From the NCBI RefSeq assembly GCF_934307085.1, contig NZ_CAKRCF010000002.1, forward strand, positions 1-64,000: a stretch of 64,000 nt of DNA, given 5' to 3'. This document shows positions 9,062 to 17,897 of this stretch, one piece after another. Every line of letters starts with the position of its first letter. Position 1 is the first letter of the stretch. The stretch comes from an uncultured Anaerobutyricum sp. GTDB lineage: Bacteria > Bacillota > Clostridia > Lachnospirales > Lachnospiraceae. The notes beneath the pieces were generated by a model that did not search any database, was not told where the DNA came from, and worked only from the letters and a program-made list of their open reading frames with translations. Both the position numbers and the translations under genes were made by a program.

Positions 9062-11035
9062 TTAGAGTACCCCTTTTGCTATCTTCATCTTTCCTTGTTC
9101 CAGCATAATCCGGTATAAAGGAACTTTATCTTCCTTTCTTTTTACAGCACGAAGATAATCAATTGGGGTTTCACAAATCTCCTGCGCAAACTTTTCTTTA
9201 TTCTGTTCCGCAAGAAGACTCGCTTCCTGCCCCGCTGCCCCATCCGGAATATTTTTTATTTTATATAACTTTTTTGGCGATGCCGGACAAAGTGCCAAAA
9301 GCACATTTGGAGACTTTTTCCATTCCTTATCCCACTCTTTTAATAAACAGGTACAACTTTCCCTATCAGCTGCCATTCCCGGTCCTAAAAAAATAGTATA
9401 AATATGATTCCACTCCGTTTTTCCAGGAATAGTTTCCAAATATTTTTCTTCTAACTCCCGTAGATTTTCCGCTTTTATCCTGGTAATCTCACAGGGAATC
9501 TCATCGCTTTTTTCTTCCATTTTACTCAGATTCGCACGTGCCACCCAAAATTCATATATTTTTTCCTCCTCCGACGGATAATCCACATACATCGACAAAA
9601 TATAATTCTTTTCTTCCACATCTGTAAGTCGCTGACAACCAGTCGTTAAAAAAAGTATTGGTGAAATGATTAAAGCTGCCAATGCCATGCCTGTCACTTT
9701 TTTTAAGTTTATTCCTTTATTGGTTTCCTCCAGCATCCTGCTATTTCTGTTGTTTTTATTATTTCTATTGTTATTTTTATTTCTTTCTATCACTTCTTGT
9801 TTCTTTTTTATTTTTTTCTTTTCCCCTTTCTTTTTCCTCTCATAAACCAAAATAATAACAGGCAAAAGCAAAGATAAAGGGAAATCCACAAATATCTTAT
9901 ACTTCAGATAAAAAGTCCACAAAAAAGAGAACTTTTCCACAAGGTAGGCCAAGAATAACAGGCATACAATAGTTATCCCCTTAAACATCCCCATTTTATG
10001 TTGTTGTTTTTGTGTATCAAATCCTCCTTTATTATTTCGCACACTTTCAAAAACATTTCTGGCATAATACAGATATCCACTCAAAACAGCAATCATACAC
10101 AACACCCAGAATACGATTGGCAAAATATCAAACCGCTCTAAAAATCCTCCCGGCATTCGAACAAGCTGCATCATCTTAATAACTGGCCATGCTGACTGAC
10201 TTGTAAGCACCTGCCCCAATGTTCGAACAGCAAGAAAAATAAAAATTATATTGCAGAAAAAAGCACCTGTAACAGCTATTATAATTCCCTGCGTCATATT
10301 TTCACGCATTTTATTTTTCTGCAAAACAGTCTCTATTTTTGCCGCTGGTTTCAAAAATAAAAGAAATTCTATTGGACTGCTACATAACAAAATAAAATAC
10401 CCATTTCCTATGCTTTGAAAAATATGATCCGAAAAAATCCCCGGCCATATTTCTCCCACATTGCCTACCTGTACTGCTCTTTCAATTCCCAAAAATGACA
10501 GAATTACCGCAACAAGATACATAACAATAATCCATGGAAAAATGAGTTCTAAAAATCTGGCTCTTTTTTGTAAAGTCGTATGCAGGCTGTACCAAAGCAC
10601 AATTACTGCCGGCAAAAGAATAAAAAATATACTGCTGTCTGGCATGTAAACTGTTTGTATCGTCTTTCCAAAAAAATAAAAGAGTGCCACCGCATTTATA
10701 AAAAAGCGAATACTATATACAATTTTTATCATGAACGGACATACTTCCACATACGTTATATCTCTTTTTATCCCTGCATTTTTTAAAGCTTCTTCCCTTA
10801 TATCTGGATATTTTTCTATCATTTTTTTTAAAGTACTTTCCTGTATTTTGTCAGAAAGAATTGCAAAAAAAGTTACTGCTCCCACAAGAAATATTCCATA
10901 AAAAAATGCTGACCATAAACCAGACTGCCCTTTATAGCAGGCAAGTGCTGGTACAGACAATGCCCCTGCTCCAAATGTTTCTATGAAAATCATCCTGCGA
11001 AATTGCCTTGGAAAAACTTTATGTTCCTGTATCAT
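9062..11035 (-). CDS. gerAB: Spore germination permease GerAB fused to a GerAC-like domain
   Basis: 657 residues from the ATG at 11035, chosen for the GGGAGG site 9 bases upstream and the 16-base gap to gerAA. Residues 1-370 are a ten-helix endospore germination permease of the GerAB type (APC superfamily). A Lys/Asn-rich linker of about 45 residues follows. Near residue 445 a hydrophobic segment ends in LTTGC (Cys about 467), after which 190 residues resemble the first domain of GerAC lipoproteins (LTDVEEKNYILSMYVDY, then the LYKIKNIPD region). Normal GerAC proteins are separate and about twice as long. The linker is encoded by an AT-rich, slippage-prone tract at 9749-9784. An internal start at the Met before LEETNKG could release a free lipoprotein, but no good ribosome site precedes it. 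Confidence 0.85.
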   Translation of the reverse strand: MIQEHKVFPRQFRRMIFIETFGAGALSVPALACYKGQSGLWSAFFYGIFLVGAVTFFAILSDKIQESTLKKMIEKYPDIREEALKNAGIKRDITYVEVCPFMIKIVYSIRFFINAVALFYFFGKTIQTVYMPDSSIFFILLPAVIVLWYSLHTTLQKRARFLELIFPWIIVMYLVAVILSFLGIERAVQVGNVGEIWPGIFSDHIFQSIGNGYFILLCSSPIEFLLFLKPAAKIETVLQKNKMRENMTQGIIIAVTGAFFCNIIFIFLAVRTLGQVLTSQSAWPVIKMMQLVRMPGGFLERFDILPIVFWVLCMIAVLSGYLYYARNVFESVRNNKGGFDTQKQQHKMGMFKGITIVCLLFLAYLVEKFSFLWTFYLKYKIFVDFPLSLLLPVIILVYERKKKGEKKKIKKKQEVIERNKNNNRNNKNNRNSRMLEETNKGINLKKVTGMALAALIISPILFLTTGCQRLTDVEEKNYILSMYVDYPSEEEKIYEFWVARANLSKMEEKSDEIPCEITRIKAENLRELEEKYLETIPGKTEWNHIYTIFLGPGMAADRESCTCLLKEWDKEWKKSPNVLLALCPASPKKLYKIKNIPDGAAGQEASLLAEQNKEKFAQEICETPIDYLRAVKRKEDKVPLYRIMLEQGKMKIAKGVL

Positions 11036-11051
11036 AACTTTCCTCCCGTTT

Positions 11052-12608
11052 TCACTTTTCATTTTGTTTTTCAAATGCATCCGTAACAAACTGCTTTTTT
11101 CGAATTCTGCGTCCTTCTCTTGTAAATACGGGACGTTTTCTCATATACGCAAATGGATAACGAACATAATGATCTTTTTTATCGTCATAATTCAAATTTC
11201 CCCCACAAACAGACGGCAGCATATATGGCACACCAAAAGATTCTAACTGGGATAAATGCAGTAATAACGCCGTAAATGTAAGTAGATATCCATATATTCC
11301 CCAAACTGCTGCCGTAATGATAAATAAAAACTTTAAAAGACGAAAAACAGAACCAAATGACTCATTCGGCACAATAAAGGAAGCGATTGCTGTAAAAGCT
11401 ACTACGATAACAACAATCGTGCTCACAATGCCAGCTTCTACTGCTGCCTGCCCCACAATAAGCCCTCCAACAATCCCAATCGTTCCGCCAAGCTGCCCCG
11501 GCAGATGAATTCCTGCTTCTTTTAGCAGTTCAAATTGAAATTCCATCAGTAAAACTTCTAATGCAACCGGAATAACAATTCCTGTTCGTGCTGTCGCAAT
11601 GGACAAAAGAAAAGAGGTTGGCAGCATTTCTGTATGGAATGCTGCGATTGCGACATATAAACCTGGAAATCCTATTGCAAAAAGCGAAGCAGCAAAACGT
11701 AGCAGCCGGGCAAAAGATGCCACAGCAAAACGTGTATAATAATCATCTCCTGCCTGAAAAAACATCTGATAAGTCACTGGCAATAGCAATATACCTGGTG
11801 AGTTATCCACAACAAGAGCAATTCTGCCCTCCAATAATCCACTTGCTGCTTTATCCGGTCGTTCCGTATGCTGAAACTGTGGAAACGGAGTCCACCTATT
11901 TTCTTCTAAAAGCTGTTCCACCATTCCCCCATCAAAAATACCATCAAAACTCATTTTTTTTACTTTATTCCGTATTTTTTCAAGCAGCTCCGGTCGCACC
12001 AGATCATCCATATATACAATCGCCAAATCTGTTTTCGATCGTTCTCCAACCATTGTATGCTCCATTTTCAGACGGGGATCACGAATCCGTCTCCGAATTA
12101 GTGCTGTATTGATACGCATATTTTCTGTAAAACTGTCTTTAGGTCCGCGAATAACCATTTCCTGCTGTGTCTCTCCGACACCTCTTGACGGATACTTCTT
12201 CGTTGATAAAATAATCGCCTTGGGACAGCTTTCTACCAACACCAAGGTATTTCCAGATAAAATATCTGTTAAAATCTCTTCAAAGCTTTCATCCTCTTTC
12301 CAGTCTACTGTCTCCATCACATGGTTTTCCACATAAGATAGCAGTTCCTGCCCTGTTTTTTCACTGAATTTTCTCAGCAGCGGACGAATCACAAAGTCTT
12401 CTATCATGTCCGCATCCGTCATTCCATCCACATAAATAACTGCTACCTTTTTACCAGCAGGCATCTCTATAGATTTTCCCATATAAAATATATTTTTTAC
12501 AATATCACCGCTTCGGTTCAACGCCTTCTCTAAAAATGCATAGTTTGCATCGAAATTTTCTGTAAGGTCCCCCTTTATTTTCTGGTCTCTTCCATATTTT
12601 ACTTTCAC
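11052..12608 (-). CDS. gerAA: Spore germination protein GerAA
   Basis: 518 residues; A subunit of a GerA-type nutrient germinant receptor in the spore inner membrane. The N-terminal soluble region holds the family patterns VIYVDGMTD near 55, TLVLVESCPKAI near 125, the ESQTEP-like IRGPKDSFTENMRIN near 160 and ALVVDNSPG near 270. Four to five membrane segments follow from about 300, with PAGQLGGT-like HLPGQLGGTIGIVGGLIVG near 388. The start is GTG with GAGGAGGG 8 bases upstream. It is the first gene of the receptor operon and is followed at 16 bases by the GerAB-GerAC fusion; no separate gerC gene is nearby. Confidence 0.93.
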   Translation of the reverse strand: MKVKYGRDQKIKGDLTENFDANYAFLEKALNRSGDIVKNIFYMGKSIEMPAGKKVAVIYVDGMTDADMIEDFVIRPLLRKFSEKTGQELLSYVENHVMETVDWKEDESFEEILTDILSGNTLVLVESCPKAIILSTKKYPSRGVGETQQEMVIRGPKDSFTENMRINTALIRRRIRDPRLKMEHTMVGERSKTDLAIVYMDDLVRPELLEKIRNKVKKMSFDGIFDGGMVEQLLEENRWTPFPQFQHTERPDKAASGLLEGRIALVVDNSPGILLLPVTYQMFFQAGDDYYTRFAVASFARLLRFAASLFAIGFPGLYVAIAAFHTEMLPTSFLLSIATARTGIVIPVALEVLLMEFQFELLKEAGIHLPGQLGGTIGIVGGLIVGQAAVEAGIVSTIVVIVVAFTAIASFIVPNESFGSVFRLLKFLFIITAAVWGIYGYLLTFTALLLHLSQLESFGVPYMLPSVCGGNLNYDDKKDHYVRYPFAYMRKRPVFTREGRRIRKKQFVTDAFEKQNEK

Positions 12609-12719
12609 CGCTCATCCCTCCTCTACTTTTCTCCTTTACCGTTTATTTTCCACATTTTTCTTAAAAAACACTTTGTTAGTATTGAGAAATTTTTTCTCTT
12701 TTATACAGGTGTTTCTTTC

Positions 12720-12747
12720 TTGATTTTTCAAAAAAATGCGTTATAAT
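12720..12747 (+). promoter_or_regulatory. Sigma A-type promoter of ispE
   Basis: TTGATT (12720-12725) and TATAAT (12742-12747) are separated by 16 bases and sit about 35 bases before the ispE start. This is the divergent side of gerAA. Confidence 0.65.
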
Positions 12748-12782
12748 AATTGTATACAAGATACAGAGGAGGTACAATTTTT

Positions 12783-13772
12783 ATGACTCAGCCCTTACAT
12801 TTGAAAGCATATGCCAAGGTGAATCTGGGACTGGATGTATTAAGAAGGCGGGAAGATGGTTACCATGAAGTCAGAATGATTATGCAGACAGTAAAGCTTT
12901 TTGACCTCATTACTTTACAAAAGAATACATGCGGACAGATTCGTCTTTCTTCGAATCTGCCTTACCTCCCTCTCAACGAGAAAAATCTTGTCTACCGGGC
13001 CATTGACACGATCCGTACTGCATACCATATTTCAGACGGAGTCGATGCCACCATTGAAAAGCACATCCCTGTTGCGGCAGGAATGGCCGGCGGAAGTACA
13101 GATGCCGCTGCTGCTTTAGTAGGCATGAATCAACTTTTTTCTCTGGGAATTACGCAGGAGGATCTTATCAAACACGGATTAACCCTCGGCGCAGATATTC
13201 CATTTTGCATTATGAGAGGAACCGCACTTTCTGAGGGAATCGGCGAGATATTAACTCCACTTCCTTCTATTCCACCTTGTTGGTTTCTAATTGTAAAACC
13301 ATCCTTTTCTATGTCCACAAAGTTTGTATATGAACATCTTCATCTTGATGAGGATACTAAACATCCGGACATTGATGGTATGATTCAGGCAATTAACCAA
13401 GGGGATCTCTATGGAATTACAGACCGCATGGGTAATGTGTTAGAACAGGTTACAGAAAAGCATTATCCGGCAATTATACAGATAAAAAAAGATATGAAAA
13501 GGCTTGGAGCCATCAATGCTCTTATGAGCGGAAGCGGCTCTACAGTATTTGGTATATTTACCTCACGGGAAGCTGCCGGAAAGGCCGCAGAATTTTTCCA
13601 CAATGACCCAGGAATCAGACAGACTGCGGTTGTCCGTCCATTTAGTAAGGATCTTTCAGGGAGAAAACCACATAAGAATAATAAGTATTATACAAAAAAG
13701 GAAAAGCCGCTGACACAGGGGGATAAATATTCAGCGAAAAAGGGAAGGAGACACAACTATGAAAGACACTAA
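12783..13772 (+). CDS. ispE: 4-diphosphocytidyl-2-C-methyl-D-erythritol kinase
   Basis: 329 residues from the ATG at 12783, which has an AGAGGAGG site. It is a GHMP-family kinase of the MEP isoprenoid pathway, phosphorylating CDP-ME in the cytoplasm. Motif 1 is KAYAKVNLGLDVL at residue 8, the ATP loop PVAAGMAGGSTDAAAAL is near 97, and the C-terminal ALMSGSGSTVFG is near 243. The usual length is about 290; here roughly 40 extra basic residues (Lys/Arg/Tyr-rich) follow the fold and run 14 bases into the gntR gene. The overlap places the gntR ribosome site inside this tail, so the extension may exist mainly to couple the two genes. Confidence 0.93.
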   Translation: MTQPLHLKAYAKVNLGLDVLRRREDGYHEVRMIMQTVKLFDLITLQKNTCGQIRLSSNLPYLPLNEKNLVYRAIDTIRTAYHISDGVDATIEKHIPVAAGMAGGSTDAAAALVGMNQLFSLGITQEDLIKHGLTLGADIPFCIMRGTALSEGIGEILTPLPSIPPCWFLIVKPSFSMSTKFVYEHLHLDEDTKHPDIDGMIQAINQGDLYGITDRMGNVLEQVTEKHYPAIIQIKKDMKRLGAINALMSGSGSTVFGIFTSREAAGKAAEFFHNDPGIRQTAVVRPFSKDLSGRKPHKNNKYYTKKEKPLTQGDKYSAKKGRRHNYERH

Positions 13773-14427
13773 CTTTAATGTAAATGAATATCTGCCACTT
13801 CGTGACGTTGTATTTAACACATTACGTCAGGCAATTATCACTGGTGAATTTGCACCTGGCGAACGTCTCATGGAGATTTCTCTTGCCAATCGTCTTGGTG
13901 TAAGCCGTACTCCTGTAAGAGAAGCTATCCGTAAGCTCGAGCTAGAAGGATTAGTTATCATGATTCCACGAAAAGGCGCACAGGTTGCCAAAATTACCGA
14001 AAAGAATCTTAGAGATGTTATCGAAATTCGCACCGTCCTTGAAGAATTTGCCGCTGTACTCGCCTGCGAACGAATTGACCAGAACGGTATTCGTGACCTG
14101 CGTCAGGCACACGAAGACTTTATCCGTTCCGTGGAAAACGGTGATATCCTCGATATCGTAGATAAAGATGAGACATTCCATGATACCATTTTCCGTGCAA
14201 CGAACAATGACCGCCTTATCTCTATTATCAACAACCTTCGTGAGCAATTCTACCGCTATCGTATGGAATATGTAAAAGATATTCGCCAGCGCTCCAATCT
14301 TGTAGAAGAACACCGCGAATTACTCGATGCCATCACTAACAGAGATTCCGTAAAAGCCAAAGAATTAATGAGAACACACCTGCTTAATCAGCAGCAGGAA
14401 GTGATTAACAACATTCAGGAAGCATAA
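13759..14427 (+). CDS. GntR-family regulator with FCD ligand domain
   Basis: 222 residues. A winged helix-turn-helix occupies residues 10-75 (VVFNTLRQAIITGEF, then LANRLGVSRTPVREAIRKLE) and an all-helical FCD domain residues 80-215, with metal-binding type residues in DETFHDTIF near 135 and a late His in VEEHRELLDAI near 186. FadR-subfamily members bind organic acids or sugar acids. The gene starts inside the end of ispE with GGGAAGGAG upstream, and a strong terminator follows. No metabolic operon adjoins it, so its target is unknown; regulation of isoprenoid or central carbon genes is only a possibility. Confidence 0.9.
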   Translation: MKDTNFNVNEYLPLRDVVFNTLRQAIITGEFAPGERLMEISLANRLGVSRTPVREAIRKLELEGLVIMIPRKGAQVAKITEKNLRDVIEIRTVLEEFAAVLACERIDQNGIRDLRQAHEDFIRSVENGDILDIVDKDETFHDTIFRATNNDRLISIINNLREQFYRYRMEYVKDIRQRSNLVEEHRELLDAITNRDSVKAKELMRTHLLNQQQEVINNIQEA

Positions 14428-14466
14428 TTTTGTAATTTAATATAATATACTCTGATAGACTACGCA

Positions 14467-14527
14467 AAAAATAATCCTCAAATATGACAAAGGGAAATAC
14501 CCCTTGTCATATTTGAGGATTATTTTT
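14467..14527. terminator. Long bidirectional terminator after gntR
   Basis: Positions 14467-14490 and 14504-14527 form a perfect 24-bp stem (AAAAATAATCCTCAAATATG and on) around a short loop. U-runs lie on both sides, ending the ispE-gntR unit and any transcript from the right. Confidence 0.8.
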
Positions 14528-14593
14528 GTTCATTTTTCGTCAGATTTTCTTCATTTTTTTCTCACAGTCTGTTCACAAATTCCCAGTATTATA

Positions 14594-14690
14594 GAGACAT
14601 CAAAAGAACAAACAACTTATTCTTTTTGATAGATTTTTTTCATACTTTCCTCTCTTTTAAAAAACCAGCCTCGATAGGCTGGCTTTTTTA
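14594..14690 (+). ncRNA. Candidate small RNA, copy 1
   Basis: A TATTAT -10-like box (14587-14592) is followed by GAGACA, a hairpin (14599-14608 with 14620-14630), the 14-mer AGATTTTTTTCATA (14631-14644) and a Rho-independent terminator (CCAGCC/GGCTGG, 14665-14682, then U-run). The region 40639-40735 shares the same order and the same 14-mer. No good -35 box is seen. The terminator could also serve the minus-strand gene at 14733. No protein is evident on either strand beyond a minus-strand 8-codon frame. Confidence 0.45.
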
Positions 14691-14732
14691 TTATTATTTA
14701 TTGGTTATATTTATCTACCACTAGCTATTTTA

Positions 14733-14984
14733 TCAATTATTCTCTTTGATAGAATTCAAATATTCATCTGCGGCTTTCTGTGCTACTGTAAATATATCAT
14801 TCAACTGGAGAGAAGCTTCTGCGATGGACCCTGCTTTTTCTATTCGGATAGTACGATCATCCAGCTGTTCATGCAATTGTGCATTCTTCTTCTTCAATAC
14901 TTCTTCATTAGACTTTAGCGCATATATTATCTCTATTAATTCTGGACGACTCATCCTTCTTAGCTCTTTATCTGCCATCAGCAT
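14733..14984 (-). CDS. Small coiled-coil protein, unknown function
   Basis: 83 residues, fully helical and charged. Residues 12-55 (SRPELIEIIYALKSNEEVL and on) predict a coiled coil with leucine heptads. The C-terminal part GSIAEASLQLNDIFTVAQ matches a motif that recurs in small Lachnospiraceae proteins of unknown role that often sit near surface or division genes. An AGAGGTG site precedes two possible ATG codons (14984 and 14978); the spacing favours the second. No signal or membrane segment is present. It stands alone between the candidate RNA and sipL. Confidence 0.65.
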   Translation of the reverse strand: MLMADKELRRMSRPELIEIIYALKSNEEVLKKKNAQLHEQLDDRTIRIEKAGSIAEASLQLNDIFTVAQKAADEYLNSIKENN

Positions 14985-15204
14985 TCACACCTCTCTTCTT
15001 CTATATTTCGATTTCTATATTCTATCTATCATTAATATGATTTCTATATTTAGTCCTATCTAACCATCTTATTTCTTTTTAACATTCTACAATCTCTACT
15101 TTTTCTTGTCAATAAAATAGCTAAAATTATGTCTTTTTATACAACTTTTTTTCGAATATTTCTCTTTATTTTATTTTGGAAAAGCAATCCTGTATATATA
15201 ACAA

Positions 15205-15241
15205 AATGCCGAAGCCAAAAACTTTCTGACTTCGACATTTT
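15205..15241 (-). terminator. Terminator of sipL
   Basis: An 11-bp stem (AAATGCCGAAG with CTTCGACATTT, one mismatch) lies 36 bases after the sipL stop. It is followed on the minus strand by a short U-rich stretch. No gene is seen in 14985-15204. Confidence 0.65.
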
Positions 15242-15276
15242 TACCATACTATTTTTATTTTTTAACTTACTTCCTG

Positions 15277-16851
15277 TTAATCTCCTATAAGACTTTCCAT
15301 TTCTTTTAATAGGAAGAGCTTCTGTCCCGTTTCTAGTGGTTCTATAATATTTTCATTGTATTGTTTTATCTTTTCTATTGTTGTCCCGTAATGTTTTGCA
15401 ATGTTCCAAAGAGTATCTCCACTTTTTACAATATACCCAGTAATAGATGGGATTCCAGAAATCTCTTCCTCACTATATGGTATTTCTTCGACCTCGTCTA
15501 TCATATACATTGTCTGCGGTGAAAATCCAGTCACATAAATTCCGGCAACTACACGAATTTCCAGTTCATTACTATCCACCACGTATCCGCCTATCTGTTC
15601 TAATATTCCCCGGATTTCACAACGGTCCGTACTTGTGACTTCTGGCACTTCTACTAAATATTCAAATGGAATGACAACTTCTTTTGATTGAATCGGGGCG
15701 GCATCATCTCCTGCTATATAAAGAACTTTACAAAAGATGAGTCCTTCTGTTACAATTCCCTGTTTCGTAAAATGAAAGTCTTCAATCCTCACATTTCCTT
15801 CCACATTAAGTACCTGTAAGAGTTTATGAATTTCTCCAGCAGCTTCGACTCTCTGACTCACCTTTGTTTTTGCATTATTTTGAAAGATAAGGTTCTCAAA
15901 TGTAATCGGACTGGTTTTCAACTGTAACTTTCGATTATTTGCATACATATCTTTGAGCAAAGGCATTTTAAACTCTCTATAAGCCTTTAAATCAAGCTCC
16001 AGAACTGCCTCTATCTCAATATCTCGTGGCTCTCCATCTATATCCGGCTTAATAGCCGCCTGGTGATTACCAAGCAGCACCGCAATATTTCCGATAAGAT
16101 TTTCCTGACTATCTGCACAGTCTAATTCATTGGTAAAAGGAATCTCCCAGTCATAATACTGCATTGGCTCTTTTCCCTCTTCTGCCTGATACAAAATGAA
16201 AAGGAAAAGGCTGCCACGAATCGATAACTTACCTTCTAGCATTCGGATATCTACATCCCGAAGCTGCATAGAATTCCAGAGAATTTCCTTTATATTTGGC
16301 TTTCCTGCAGGAAGACTGACACTTGCTTTAATCCTCTGGATATCTTTTTTATTCATAATGATTTCTGTCATAGAGGGGGACTCATAAAGACACTGTACAT
16401 TTTCCTTTTTTTCAATCCCAGTTGTACATTCAACAAACTTCATTTCTGAGATTGCTACATGAAAATATATAACAGAGCGAACACCGCATTTTCTGGAATT
16501 AATAATTGAAATAGTGAGATCTTCAAGGTCCGCAGATACTTTGGCAATATCACTGCTTTCTGCACCTTCTACATTCATAAATTCTTCAATGGCAAATTCA
16601 TGTTCCATACAGGAAATTTGCTGTTCCTTATCTGTACTTAAATACAATATCTGTACAAGGAAATTTCCTCGCAGCCGAAGTCTGTCTGTCAATACTTCAA
16701 CTTCATCAATATGTACCTCTCCCCGACTCTCGATAATTTTTTCCACATCGGGTCTGGTATCTGGTACATTCATATCCTCATCAAGTGTAATCTGTACATT
16801 TTTCTCTAGCTTTAAAATCCCCGAACGAACTGCTTTCTTCTCAACCTTCAT
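15277..16851 (-). CDS. sipL: SipL-like SPOCS/LysM spore coat morphogenetic protein
   Basis: 524 residues from the ATG at 16851, which has a GGTGGAGG site; the frame extends further upstream without a better start. It has repeated SPOCS (DUF3794) units, with VPDTRPDVEKIIESRGEV near residue 28 and similar PAGKPNIKEIL and FQNNAKTKVSQRVEAAGE repeats at about 205 and 330. A C-terminal LysM (YIVKSGDTLWNIAKHYGTT) lies near 475. In Clostridioides difficile SipL binds SpoIVA through LysM and anchors the coat on the forespore. It replaces SpoVID functionally in Clostridia. The gene is monocistronic here with its own terminator. Confidence 0.9.
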   Translation of the reverse strand: MKVEKKAVRSGILKLEKNVQITLDEDMNVPDTRPDVEKIIESRGEVHIDEVEVLTDRLRLRGNFLVQILYLSTDKEQQISCMEHEFAIEEFMNVEGAESSDIAKVSADLEDLTISIINSRKCGVRSVIYFHVAISEMKFVECTTGIEKKENVQCLYESPSMTEIIMNKKDIQRIKASVSLPAGKPNIKEILWNSMQLRDVDIRMLEGKLSIRGSLFLFILYQAEEGKEPMQYYDWEIPFTNELDCADSQENLIGNIAVLLGNHQAAIKPDIDGEPRDIEIEAVLELDLKAYREFKMPLLKDMYANNRKLQLKTSPITFENLIFQNNAKTKVSQRVEAAGEIHKLLQVLNVEGNVRIEDFHFTKQGIVTEGLIFCKVLYIAGDDAAPIQSKEVVIPFEYLVEVPEVTSTDRCEIRGILEQIGGYVVDSNELEIRVVAGIYVTGFSPQTMYMIDEVEEIPYSEEEISGIPSITGYIVKSGDTLWNIAKHYGTTIEKIKQYNENIIEPLETGQKLFLLKEMESLIGD

Positions 16852-17115
16852 AAAAAACCTCCACCCTGCATAAATGCTTGCTAATTTTAGTCTTATGCCT
16901 TCATTTACTGCCTGATTACTATATTTTATGCGGACACACTTTGCCCGTCTTTTCGACTTCGTTATCAATATATGTTTCTCTTAGGTAATTTATGAATACT
17001 AAGTTATATTAATCTTGCCTGATTTTTTACTTCTTCTCAGAATACCCAAGCTATCCATCATCTGTAATACCTTTTTAAAATTTCAAAACGTATTTGAAAA
17101 ATATTCTAATACATT

Positions 17116-17583
17116 TTATGGTTGAATCCGACATAAAAGTTCTGTCCGCTCACATCGTACAACTAAAAAGGGATAGGTCAGTGTTTCTACAACTTCTTCT
17201 CCCGCTGCCGGCCCAATTAGTTGTGTTTCCAGATAAAGCTGTTCCTTATCCTTCCAGCACTCCTCCACACGAATACTGTACCCACTGTATTGTTTTTCCC
17301 CATAACACACTACCAGATATGTATATCTTGAATTTTTATATGCAAATGTTCCCGGTTTCTTTTTTCTTTCTTCCAAAATCTTCTGCAATCGCTCCGGCAT
17401 ATTTTTTTCTGCACAAATTTCATACTTTACTTCCTGCCTCTTCTTTCTCTCTCCCAGTTTTCCCAACTGAAAACCATCTATATTCACGGTCGCAGTACAA
17501 CCATTTATGCAAATGCAGACTGTAAACATCAAAAATAGCGAGACCGCTGTTTGATATATTTTATATTGTATATCTTGATGCAT
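17116..17583 (-). CDS. PrcB C-terminal domain lipoprotein
   Basis: 155 residues. A signal peptide ends in CINGC at about residue 29, consistent with lipid attachment. The C-terminal 70 residues (RYTYLVVCYGEKQYSGYSI, then VEECWKDKEQLYLETQLIGP and the YPFLVVRCER end) match the PrcB C-terminal domain, a beta sandwich first seen in the dentilisin protease complex. Its function in Clostridia is unknown. The ATG has a GAGGAG site 9 bases upstream. It lies between sipL and cca with no operon partner. The 264 bases before it, toward sipL, hold no gene. Confidence 0.75.
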   Translation of the reverse strand: MHQDIQYKIYQTAVSLFLMFTVCICINGCTATVNIDGFQLGKLGERKKRQEVKYEICAEKNMPERLQKILEERKKKPGTFAYKNSRYTYLVVCYGEKQYSGYSIRVEECWKDKEQLYLETQLIGPAAGEEVVETLTYPFLVVRCERTELLCRIQP

Positions 17584-17691
17584 TCTCTAATACTCCTCAA
17601 AAGCACTTATCTTAATATATGCAAGAGAAACAAAAATAGTAATTGAGGTCAGCACATAGAAATGAAAAAAATATCTGTTCAATAAATTATT

Positions 17692-17845
17692 TAGAGTGTG
17701 TTTAAAATCCACTCCAAGAATCCTCGTTAATTCAAACAGGCTCTGTACTTCGCTGGATCATTGTGTGAATTAATTCCCACTCTGCTACAAATATATGTTA
17801 TAATTATCGCAATACAAGAGTGTATTTAAAAATATTTTTTTAATA
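17692..17845. repeat. Degenerate dispersed element upstream of cca
   Basis: The left end TAGAGTGTGTTTAAAAT matches the inverted ends of the elements at 36802 and 24471. The inside holds an inverted pair (TTAATTCAAAC with GTGTGAATTAA), and a second GAGTGTATTTAAAAAT copy appears at 17817-17833. A TATAAT box at 17799-17804 may serve cca. The element is too decayed for its limits to be firm; it fills most of the 17584-17897 gap. Confidence 0.4.
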
Positions 17846-17897
17846 TGCTTTAAAATAAAATATAAGATAAAATATTTGAAAGGAGGAGGATTTGCTC

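Noticed and set aside
11588-12112. A 174-residue plus-strand open frame
   Set aside because: It lies wholly antisense to the conserved core of gerAA, has no ribosome site and no recognisable domain.
14625-14660. Tiny minus-strand peptide MKKIYQKE with an upstream GAGAGG
   Set aside because: The 8-codon frame matches a similar one (MKKIFSHKK) at 40.68 kb, but the second lacks a ribosome site and the shared bases are better explained by the plus-strand RNA-like structure. A leader peptide is not excluded.
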